Source: UBA5209 sp034002865 (GTDB lineage: Bacteria; Patescibacteriota; Dojkabacteria; SC72). Taken from it: a stretch of 64,000 nucleotides of DNA. This document shows positions 53,282-61,796 of the stretch, piece after piece (position 1 is the stretch's first letter; each line of letters opens with the position of its first letter). The notes beneath the pieces were generated by a model. The model saw only the letters and a list, made by a program, of their open reading frames with translations. It was not told the DNA's origin and ran no database searches. The stretch is from NCBI GenBank assembly GCA_034002865.1, contig JAVEZR010000001.1, positions 1 through 64,000 on the forward strand. Direction: 5' to 3'. The position numbers and the translations under genes are program-made.

Positions 53282-53311
53282 GAAGGGGGCTTTATGCCCC
53301 CTTCTATTTTT
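53282..53311 (+). terminator. Rho-independent terminator of hrcA-grpE-dnaK
   Basis: GAAGGGGGC (53282-53290), a TTTAT loop, and GCCCCCTTC (53296-53304) are followed by TATTTTT. Confidence 0.9.
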
Positions 53312-53358
53312 GCTAAGATAAATGACAATATAAATAATTATTTATCTGCCCTAGTATA

Positions 53359-55662
53359 ATGCTAAGTAATAATACAAAAAGTAATACATCCGATACTTCT
53401 ACAATGGATTTATCATTCTTCCAAAGACAGCTTTTCTATATCACACTATTCTTTCTTCCTTGGTTTGTAATTCCATTACCTTGGGATTCTACAGACCAGA
53501 TAAAGACAACCCTCTTTATTTTACTTGCCTCCCTTATCATACTTCTAGAAGTAGTAAAGTGGATATGGGATGGTAAGATATCTATTCTTAGATCTAAATT
53601 TGACAAAGTATTTCTTGTACTACTCTTCTCATTTATCATCTCTACTATATTCTCATTGGATAAATGGATAGCTGTTTGGGGTTTTGAAGGGCGTCTAAGT
53701 ACAGGACTTCTTTCAATGTCAGTACTCTTGGTATTCTTTTTCTTAGCTAGGAGTTTTTTGAATAAAAGTAAGCAAATACTAAAATCTATAGAGATTTTAC
53801 TTCTAGGAGTTGCGATTTTAACTATCCTAAGCATGTTATCTTTCTTTAAGGTAGATATATTTAGCTGGATACCATATTTAAAACATTTCTTTATCGTAGG
53901 ACTACCACTTACATTTTCACTGAAGGAAATACTCCTTATCTCTGGGAGTTCAATATTCTTAAGTATAGCTTTGATAATTAACTACCTTGGAGAACATAAA
54001 TATCAAAGGGTTTTACTACCTTTTGGAACTCTTACTCTTGGTTTTATATCAATCGTATTCTTTTCAATTAATCAGGGAATAGTAATCCCTATATTAATAT
54101 TACTTGGAATTATATTAACCTCTCTACTTCTATTCGTTAAACTAGAAAAAAAGTTTAATTTCTTTCCAGCCCTATTAGCAATCTTCTCTGTATTAACAAT
54201 GGTATTCGCCGTTGGTTTTCAATACGAATCATTCAGAGATTCAATATTAGGGTCCTCATTCGAAGTTATTTCACCTCTTAGTTTAGCTCCAGATATATCA
54301 TGGAAAATCTCAAGCGGTGTTATTGTTGAAGACTTCTATAGGGGTCTAGTTGGAATCGGTAACGAATCTTTCTCTTTAGCTTATAAGCTATTCAGACCTG
54401 CAACAGCATCAACAATTTCTCTCGGAAATGTTGATTTAAACTACGCTTCAAGTGAGATTTTTACAACTCTCGCTAACCGAGGAATTATTGGGGTTATAGT
54501 TTGGATTCTTCTAGGAGTAGTACTACTTAAATCTTTAGTTTTGGATTTAACAGAGAACTTTAAGGATCAGAAAAGTCTTCTAGTGATAGCTCTTGAGATT
54601 AACGCTATTATATTTTTCTTAGCTTCTCTTTTTGTTCCATTTTCATTCCTCCTTTACTTCCTTTTCAGTGTATCGGTACTTCTTCTACTAATATTGAAGA
54701 ATGTTACTGAAAAGAATGAAGAGCAATTTCTACTTAAATTCTGGGCAGTAAATATTGGAGGACAATCAAAGGATATAAATAAGACGATTACAGGTATTAA
54801 TTGGTTCTTTACATCTCTTCTAATTATACTTACCTTTGCAGGACTTCTTTCCTTAGGTAGTAAAACTCTCTCCTCTTTATACATCGTAAGGGCTGAAGCG
54901 TACAGCATAGAGGAGAGTAAAAAATATGAAAGCAAACAGGAGGTTACATTTGAGCAAAGAGAGGAGTTCTTTAATAGATTAATATCGTATTACTACAAAG
55001 CTCTACGATATGATTCTTCTAATCCAATAGCAAATAGAAAGGCCAGTGCCTCTGCATTAGAGATTATGGCAGTATTAAGTGAAAGTTATCAGAAAGCATC
55101 AGAGAGCGAGAAGTCTTCAATACTTTCTGAAATCTCAAACTGGAAAAATATCTCTATAGATTTATCAAAAGAAGCAATCAGTACCTCCTCGTATACATAT
55201 ACCAACTGGTATAACAGGGCTTCCATTTATATTGGATTTTTAAGTATAGGGCTTTCAGATTACAGTGAGGATGCCCTTTCTGCTTTGCAGTATTGTGTTA
55301 ATCTAAATCCCCTAGACTATGAATCATACTATCGTGCTGGACAGATATATATGATTAAGGAAGACTATGAGAAAGCTTTATCAGCATTTAATAACGTTTT
55401 GAATATAAATGGACAGCATGTTCCATCTTTAGTTCTTTCAGCGAGAATATTCAATGAGAATGGTGATACTAAGAATGCAATATCATTCCTTGAAGCAGCA
55501 AAGAAGATAATGGAGATAAATAAGCTAGAGGAAGATGATATGTATAGTAGCATTGTAGATAGCCTAAAAGAGTTAGGTGCAAATAATCCGGAGTTAAAAG
55601 AGAGTAGTGATGAGAAAAGTGAGAATTCTTTAACTAATGAATTTGAGCCACTTGAGCCCTAA
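53359..55662 (+). CDS. O-antigen ligase-like membrane protein with TPR tail
   Basis: About 12 membrane segments (residues 18-510) include the Wzy/WaaL-like outer loop (GLVGIGNESFSLAYKLFRP). The outer region (about 525-750) contains TPR-like repeats (YYKALRYDSSNPIANRKAS and YRAGQIYMIKEDYEKALSAFNNVL). Ligase-TPR fusions are known among surface glycan and glycoprotein ligases. The 767 residues make it much longer than the 12120 homologue. Its stop overlaps the next gene's stop by 4 bp on the opposite strand. Confidence 0.82.
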   Translation: MLSNNTKSNTSDTSTMDLSFFQRQLFYITLFFLPWFVIPLPWDSTDQIKTTLFILLASLIILLEVVKWIWDGKISILRSKFDKVFLVLLFSFIISTIFSLDKWIAVWGFEGRLSTGLLSMSVLLVFFFLARSFLNKSKQILKSIEILLLGVAILTILSMLSFFKVDIFSWIPYLKHFFIVGLPLTFSLKEILLISGSSIFLSIALIINYLGEHKYQRVLLPFGTLTLGFISIVFFSINQGIVIPILILLGIILTSLLLFVKLEKKFNFFPALLAIFSVLTMVFAVGFQYESFRDSILGSSFEVISPLSLAPDISWKISSGVIVEDFYRGLVGIGNESFSLAYKLFRPATASTISLGNVDLNYASSEIFTTLANRGIIGVIVWILLGVVLLKSLVLDLTENFKDQKSLLVIALEINAIIFFLASLFVPFSFLLYFLFSVSVLLLLILKNVTEKNEEQFLLKFWAVNIGGQSKDINKTITGINWFFTSLLIILTFAGLLSLGSKTLSSLYIVRAEAYSIEESKKYESKQEVTFEQREEFFNRLISYYYKALRYDSSNPIANRKASASALEIMAVLSESYQKASESEKSSILSEISNWKNISIDLSKEAISTSSYTYTNWYNRASIYIGFLSIGLSDYSEDALSALQYCVNLNPLDYESYYRAGQIYMIKEDYEKALSAFNNVLNINGQHVPSLVLSARIFNENGDTKNAISFLEAAKKIMEINKLEEDDMYSSIVDSLKELGANNPELKESSDEKSENSLTNEFEPLEP

Positions 55663-56183
55663 AAGAGAGTTATTAATACAACCTCTTTTATACTCTTTCT
55701 CTTTATATTCTCTATTTCTTTCTTTAATATATCTATACTTTCTAAAGTTTCTCCTACTAAGATTATCCTTCCTTTCCCCCTCTCTTTGCTTAAGGAAGTA
55801 GCTAGGTACCTATTAAGATTGAATGCTTCCTTACTCTTAGAATGTATTGGATATATTACTGACTTAGATATCATTCCCTCTAGCTTAGAATATTTAATAA
55901 GCTTAAAAAGTAAATATCTATATATACTGTAGATATTAAGAACCTTTTTTTTCTCTAACTCTCTTAAATATTTATCTCCAATATTCCATCCCTTAATAGA
56001 GAGAATAGGGATATCGCTAAATGAACACCCCTTATGAGTAACTCCATTTGTAGATATTCTTTTGCATACACAGCATGCGGGAAGAGCTTTAGGTATATGT
56101 AGTAGGCAGTAATCGCATATTTCATAACCTACACGAGAGCAGAGAATACACTGAGGGGGAAATATATGGTCTAGAAGTGGCAT
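55659..56183 (-). CDS. ComF-like protein with degenerate phosphoribosyltransferase domain
   Basis: The N-terminal double zinc ribbon of ComF is visible (C12/C15, C23/C26, C37/C40, C53). The C-terminal part aligns with the PRTase fold, but the PRPP loop (DDVxTTG in ComF) reads GETLESID (about residues 143-150). The PRPP-binding acids and glycine are thus gone, and catalysis is unlikely. ComF supports natural DNA uptake. At 174 residues it is shorter than the usual 200-240. A TATAAT lies 5 nt before the ATG. Confidence 0.72.
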   Translation of the reverse strand: MPLLDHIFPPQCILCSRVGYEICDYCLLHIPKALPACCVCKRISTNGVTHKGCSFSDIPILSIKGWNIGDKYLRELEKKKVLNIYSIYRYLLFKLIKYSKLEGMISKSVIYPIHSKSKEAFNLNRYLATSLSKERGKGRIILVGETLESIDILKKEIENIKRKSIKEVVLITLF

Positions 56184-56279
56184 ATCATATTATACATTCC
56201 TATTATTAAAAAATTTGATTAATGTTTACATTTCCATTATGATATTATTCGCTAATTACATATTGATAAAGGGATAATA

Positions 56280-58049
56280 GTGATAAAGAAAAACAGTGTT
56301 TTTACAGTAATGTTTATTCTCCTTGTAACGAAGATATTGGGCTTTTGGAAGCTTAGAATCTTTGCTCAAATGTTTGGAGCTTCTCATGAGTTAGATATCT
56401 TCTGGGCGGCCTTTACTATCCCTGACATTATCTTCATGGTGCTTGTTGCAGGCTCTATCAACGCCGCAATAATACCGATACTCTCAGAGGTATTGTATGA
56501 TAAAGGCAAGAAGAGTTTTAACAAACTCTTTCAGCAGCTAACTGCTATCTTCTTTGCACTAACCTTTGTCTCATTACTCTTAGCTCTGTTATTCGCACCT
56601 CAGATTACTACCTGGATAGTTTCTAATAACTATGCACATACAGTATTTAATATGTCGTATCGTATATCCTCTACTGATTATGATCTCTTTATTCAACTAT
56701 TTAGGATAGGGTTACTATCTCCACTATTCCTTAGTGTAAGTGGCTTTGTAACTGCATATTTACAAGTAAGAAGGCAGTTCTTTGTTACAACCCTTGCACC
56801 TCTGTTTTATAACTTAGCAATGATTATCGGTACATATGTATTAGTCCTATATACAGATTTAGGTGTTGTTGGTATCGCTATCTCTGCAGTTATTGGATCA
56901 TTAATTCATCTCCTTATACAAATACCTCATCTATTAAAATATTATAAAACAGATAACTATTTACTGTTTGATATTAAATCACTAGTAAGAGAACCAAACA
57001 TTGTTAGAGCATTTAGGTTAGCACTACCCAGAATGTTAGGAGTGTTAGGAGAACAGTTCAATACCATCGTAAATACCTTTATCAGTTTCACACTTACAGC
57101 AGGAGCATTGAGTGCATACAGATTTGCATACAGTCTACATCTCTTCCCAATTAACATTATCGGAAGTGCAGTAGCACAAGTAGCACTACCTGATCTAGCT
57201 AAATATTCCTGTAAAAATGAAGATGAGAAGTTTAAGAAGGTGTTCAATGAGTCTATACAACTCTCCTTGTATCTCATATTCCCAATAGTCGCTATTATGC
57301 TAATACTAAGATTACCTCTTGTACGTCTAATCTACGGTACAGGAGCATTTGACTGGCAAGATACCATCTTAACATCATGGACCTTAGCTCTTCTCTCTAT
57401 CTCTGTAATAGGTCAAACTGTTGTTCAGATATTACTAAGAGCTTTCTACGCTCTTAAAGATACATGGATGCCCCTTATCGCTATCACTGTAGGTATACTA
57501 ACCAATCTCTTAGGAGCATATCTCTTTACAAATTTCTTTAGTCATTACTACGACTGGAGGCCAATACTTGAACAGGTATGGATTCAGGTAGCACAGGCTA
57601 ACGGTAATGGAGTTATGTCTGTACTTAAATCTTTCTTAGGAGATATTTACAGCTGGAGTACAACAAGAGGAGATTCTAATCTTGCAGTAGGAGGTTTAGC
57701 ATTAAGTTTAAGTGTCTCATACTTCTTACAGATGATATTAGCAGCATTCTTACTAAACAAAAAAAGGGCCGTTATCTCATGGCAAGAAACCATATATCCA
57801 ACCCTTCTTAAAACTCTTAATACCTTAATAATGATGTTAGGAATGTACTTTGTATTCAGACTCTTTGACTTCCAACTAGATACTAGTAGGACAGTATATG
57901 TAATTGTACTTACAGTAATAACCTCTCTGTATGGAGCCCTATCATATCTCGTAGGTTCTAAGATTTTCTCTCCGGGTGAATTCTCTAAGGTAGAAGATAT
58001 GCTCAAGGGTTTTAGAAAGAGATTTAGTAATGGAAATAATTTAACATAG
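56280..58049 (+). CDS. murJ: Lipid II flippase MurJ
   Basis: MurJ moves lipid-linked peptidoglycan precursor (or a related glycan) across the membrane. Fourteen membrane segments of the MVF/MOP type fill the 589 residues. GSINAAIIPILSE near the start and GAFDWQDT later match MurJ. Its presence implies a peptidoglycan-type wall. The start is GTG 56280. It is longer than the usual 510, with an extra loop near residues 420-460. Confidence 0.92.
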   Translation: MIKKNSVFTVMFILLVTKILGFWKLRIFAQMFGASHELDIFWAAFTIPDIIFMVLVAGSINAAIIPILSEVLYDKGKKSFNKLFQQLTAIFFALTFVSLLLALLFAPQITTWIVSNNYAHTVFNMSYRISSTDYDLFIQLFRIGLLSPLFLSVSGFVTAYLQVRRQFFVTTLAPLFYNLAMIIGTYVLVLYTDLGVVGIAISAVIGSLIHLLIQIPHLLKYYKTDNYLLFDIKSLVREPNIVRAFRLALPRMLGVLGEQFNTIVNTFISFTLTAGALSAYRFAYSLHLFPINIIGSAVAQVALPDLAKYSCKNEDEKFKKVFNESIQLSLYLIFPIVAIMLILRLPLVRLIYGTGAFDWQDTILTSWTLALLSISVIGQTVVQILLRAFYALKDTWMPLIAITVGILTNLLGAYLFTNFFSHYYDWRPILEQVWIQVAQANGNGVMSVLKSFLGDIYSWSTTRGDSNLAVGGLALSLSVSYFLQMILAAFLLNKKRAVISWQETIYPTLLKTLNTLIMMLGMYFVFRLFDFQLDTSRTVYVIVLTVITSLYGALSYLVGSKIFSPGEFSKVEDMLKGFRKRFSNGNNLT

Positions 58050-58055
58050 TTTGAT

Positions 58056-58658
58056 GTGAAGAGATTTTTCAAATTCCTCTTTCTCTTAATATTAATATCT
58101 GCCATCCTCCTTCTAGGAGCTGTATTTCTGTTTATAAATAGGTATAACACATGGGAGAAAGAGTTCGAGCAAAGCCTTGTATCCAGCAACCTAGTAATAC
58201 CTGGTAATCCTTTGGAACAGGATATAGAGGAAAAGATTGTAAGATTTACACTCTCAGCTGAGAGTACAGATTCCTTAGTACTGACAACTCGTGAGGTAGG
58301 AGAGCTTACTCTTGTTGTATTACAAGATTACCTTAAAGAAGATATTCAAGTAAGTAAAATATATATTGAACCAAACAGTAGAGTCTGGAATATATATGCT
58401 AAGGTTAATTACAGAAAGCTCTCTCTTTGGATGTCTGTAGATGTTAATAAGGATAATATGCAAACAGCCCAGCTATATATTACAGAGGTTAAGATAGGGC
58501 CATATTCGATAGGGAGAGTAGGTAATATGATTGAAATGATAAATAGCGGTATTGCGAACTCTCTACTTACTGTAAATGAGAATGGTTTCTCTGGAAGGTA
58601 TTTAGAAAACATTGAACTTTTAGAGGACGCCCTTGTCATAAAGGGGTATAGATATTGA
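58056..58658 (+). CDS. Membrane-anchored outer protein, function unknown
   Basis: One N-terminal membrane segment (about 5-28) is followed by a mixed alpha/beta outer domain in 200 residues. No family motif is recognised. The GTG start lies 6 bp after the murJ stop, so it is likely cotranslated with murJ and may work with the flippase. The stop is TGA. Confidence 0.6.
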   Translation: MKRFFKFLFLLILISAILLLGAVFLFINRYNTWEKEFEQSLVSSNLVIPGNPLEQDIEEKIVRFTLSAESTDSLVLTTREVGELTLVVLQDYLKEDIQVSKIYIEPNSRVWNIYAKVNYRKLSLWMSVDVNKDNMQTAQLYITEVKIGPYSIGRVGNMIEMINSGIANSLLTVNENGFSGRYLENIELLEDALVIKGYRY

Positions 58659-58685
58659 CAATTCTTCTCTGACTCTCTAAAATCA

Positions 58686-58712
58686 TTAGCAGTCTCTTTT
58701 TACATTTGCTAA
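58686..58712 (+). promoter_or_regulatory. CIRCE-like operator upstream of groES
   Basis: TTAGCAGTC (8 of 9 to the CIRCE left half), a 9-nt spacer, and ATTTGCTAA (6 of 9 to the right half) lie 22 bp before groES. The geometry equals that at hrcA, so HrcA control of groESL is likely. Confidence 0.65.
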
Positions 58713-58734
58713 ATAATTTATCAAACAAATTCAT

Positions 58735-59037
58735 ATGTCTAGTAATATAAAAATTACACCATTGGGTAGAAGAGTTGTAGTTAAACCCCAAGATATCCAG
58801 GAGAAAACCCCAGGAGGCTTAGTCATACCACCTAATGCAGCAGAAGAGAAAAGGCCAGCCTTTGGAGAAGTTGTTAAGTTAGGAATTGGAAAGGATAAAG
58901 AAGGAAAGGCTTTAAAGTTTGATGTTAAGGTTGGTGACTTAGTATATTTTAAAAAATACACCCCAGAGGAAATAGAGGTAGATGGAGAAGAGTATTTAAT
59001 ACTTGAATCAGAAGATATCCTCGCTATCGTCAAGTAA
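58735..59037 (+). CDS. groES: Co-chaperonin GroES
   Basis: GroES caps the GroEL ring. ITPLGRRVVVKPQDIQEKTPGGLVIPPNA is the standard opening with its mobile loop, and the protein ends YLILESEDILAIVK. The 100 residues are normal. It is followed 30 bp later by groEL. Confidence 0.97.
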   Translation: MSSNIKITPLGRRVVVKPQDIQEKTPGGLVIPPNAAEEKRPAFGEVVKLGIGKDKEGKALKFDVKVGDLVYFKKYTPEEIEVDGEEYLILESEDILAIVK

Positions 59038-59067
59038 CTTAGATTAAATTTTTAGTAATAAATAAGT

Positions 59068-60690
59068 ATGTCAAAATCAATAATATACGATGAAGAGGCA
59101 AGAAAAGCACTAAAAGCAGGAGTAGATATAATTGCAAATGCAGTTAAAACAACATTAGGTCCTAAGGGAAGAAATGTAGCCATAGCAAAGAGCTTCGGTT
59201 CTCAAACAGTAACTAAAGATGGTGTTACTGTTGCAAAAGAGATAGAAGATAAAGATCCTTTTAAAAATGTAGGAATAGAAATGATGAAAGAGGCATCCAG
59301 AAAGGTAAATGATTTAGCAGGAGATGGTACAACTACTGTAATAGTTTTAGCACAAGCAATTGTTAATGCAGGTTTTAGGAATGTTGCTGCAGGTTCTAAT
59401 CCAATAGCTCTTAAGAGAGGTTTAGATAAGGGTGTAGAGATAGTTGTTAAAGCTCTTCAGAAATCAGCAAAGATGATTAACAGTAAGGAAGAGATATCCC
59501 AGGTAGCAACAATATCCTCTAACAATGACAAAGAGTTAGGAACGATGATTGGAGATGTATTTGAGAAGGTTGGTAAAGATGGTGTGATTACTGTAGAAGA
59601 AGCGAAAGGTTTTCTTGATGAGATTGAATATACAGAGGGTATGCAATTTGATCAGGGATATGTAAGTTCTTACTTTGTAACAGACTCAGAGAGCCAAGAG
59701 GCAGTTATGGAAAACCCATATGTATTTGTTACAGACAAAAAACTTTCTAGTCTTCAAGAGATTCAAGCTATTGCAGAGAAGGTATTAGCTGCAGCAGATA
59801 GACCATTAGTTATAATTGCAGATGATATCGAGAATCAAGCATTAGCAACATTGGTAGTTAACAAGTTAAGAGGTACTCTTAATGTAGTTGCAGTAAAAGC
59901 ACCAGGCTTTGGAGATAGGAAGAAAGAGATATTAAAAGATATAGCAATACTAACAGGGGCAGCATATATCTCAGATGAAATTGGTAAAACATTGGATAGT
60001 GTTGATTTAACAGATTTAGGTAGTGCAAAGAAATTTATAATTAATAAAGAGAAGACTGTCATAGTAGAAGGCTTAGGTAAGCAATCTGAAATTAAGAAAA
60101 GGGTTGCAGAAATTAAAGCACAGATAGAATCTACTACATCTGATTATGACAAAGAGAAACTACAAGAGAGATTAGCAAAGATAGCAGGAGGAGTTGCAGT
60201 AATAAAAGTAGGAGCAGCTTCAGAGGTAGAGGCTAAAGAGAAGAAGCAGAGAGTAGAGGATGCTATTAATGCAACTAGAGCAGCTATTGAAGAGGGTGTT
60301 GTAGTAGGTGGTGGTTTAGCACTGCATAACATTAAGTCTGCACTAGATAAAACATCTCTTAGTGATCCCGATGAACAGTTAGGAATAGAGATACTTAGAG
60401 GTATACTTAGTGAACCTTTAAAGCAGATAGCTCAGAATGCTGGTAAAGATGGTGCAGTCATTGCATCTAACTGTCATGATAATATTGGATATGATGCTAA
60501 AATAGATGAATATGTAGATATGCTTGAAACAGGAATAATTGATCCTGTTAAGGTAACAAGATTAGCACTTGTAAATGCATCTTCCGTAGGTACTATGCTA
60601 ATTACAACAGAGGCGGTTGTAGCAGAAATACCTGAGGAGAAATCTCAGAGTCAAATTCCTGATATGTCAGGTATGCAAGGAATGATGTAA
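59068..60690 (+). CDS. groEL: Chaperonin GroEL
   Basis: The nucleotide motif GDGTTTVIVLAQAIV is preceded by KTTLGPKGRNVAI. The apical domain and the late ALHNIKSAL region are intact. The protein ends in a methionine-rich SGMQGMM tail. The 540 residues match the family. No Shine-Dalgarno is seen in the 30-bp spacer. Confidence 0.98.
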   Translation: MSKSIIYDEEARKALKAGVDIIANAVKTTLGPKGRNVAIAKSFGSQTVTKDGVTVAKEIEDKDPFKNVGIEMMKEASRKVNDLAGDGTTTVIVLAQAIVNAGFRNVAAGSNPIALKRGLDKGVEIVVKALQKSAKMINSKEEISQVATISSNNDKELGTMIGDVFEKVGKDGVITVEEAKGFLDEIEYTEGMQFDQGYVSSYFVTDSESQEAVMENPYVFVTDKKLSSLQEIQAIAEKVLAAADRPLVIIADDIENQALATLVVNKLRGTLNVVAVKAPGFGDRKKEILKDIAILTGAAYISDEIGKTLDSVDLTDLGSAKKFIINKEKTVIVEGLGKQSEIKKRVAEIKAQIESTTSDYDKEKLQERLAKIAGGVAVIKVGAASEVEAKEKKQRVEDAINATRAAIEEGVVVGGGLALHNIKSALDKTSLSDPDEQLGIEILRGILSEPLKQIAQNAGKDGAVIASNCHDNIGYDAKIDEYVDMLETGIIDPVKVTRLALVNASSVGTMLITTEAVVAEIPEEKSQSQIPDMSGMQGMM

Positions 60691-60701
60691 TTAGAATGAT
60701 T

Positions 60702-60726
60702 AAGACCCCAGTAATGGGGTCTTTTT
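60702..60726 (+). terminator. Rho-independent terminator of groESL
   Basis: AAGACCCCA (60702-60710), GTAA, and TGGGGTCTT (60715-60723) run into a T tract. It ends 4 bp before the stop of the opposite-strand gene and may work in both directions. Confidence 0.9.
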
Positions 60727-60729
60727 CTT

Positions 60730-61269
<540 letters not shown>

Positions 61270-61324
61270 GTTTAAGAATTCTATTCTGTTGTAAACAGAA
61301 GATGTATAGAAGAGGAGTTCTTCT

Positions 61325-61780
61325 TTATGAAATGATATTGATCCAATTCTCTTTTAACCACCGTCTGGATTTAGTATAGATATCTAATAACTCTCTCTTT
61401 TGAAATTCCTTCTTTATTACCCCACCCCTGTGTGGATGTCTATAAATTCTTTTAAGTGGGGAATTAAAACCATGTGTATAGTGGCATAGCTCATGTGCAA
61501 TTGTAGATTTAATAACATACTCTGGTATTTCGTTAGTAGAAAAATACTTAGTAATGGTTATTAAAGAAACAGTAGGATCTTCAAAAACAGTATCTTCTAA
61601 TTTAAGCCTTTTAATATATCTATGGAAAGTTTCCCTATCCTTCACCATCTTTATACTCCCTAACTGTCTTTTAGAAGCTTTACCATATTTAATAGCTACG
61701 ACATTTAATCTAGGAACATCACAAAAATTGTTCTCCCAGAGGTCATATAGTAAATTTTCTAAATATTTGTTGTCTCTCAT
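61325..61780 (-). CDS. HExxH zinc metallopeptidase (SprT/ImmA-like)
   Basis: The 151 residues contain the zinc motif HELCH (96-100, with H96, E97 and H100) and later histidines at 103, 115 and 117 that could supply the third ligand. No signal peptide is present, so it acts in the cytosol. The motif and length fit small SprT-like or ImmA-type proteases. Its start lies only 16 bp from the divergent ABC transporter gene. Pairing with the HTH gene downstream suggests a regulated protease-repressor module. Confidence 0.7.
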   Translation of the reverse strand: MRDNKYLENLLYDLWENNFCDVPRLNVVAIKYGKASKRQLGSIKMVKDRETFHRYIKRLKLEDTVFEDPTVSLITITKYFSTNEIPEYVIKSTIAHELCHYTHGFNSPLKRIYRHPHRGGVIKKEFQKRELLDIYTKSRRWLKENWINIIS

Positions 61781-61796
61781 GTTATTATATTCTTAG

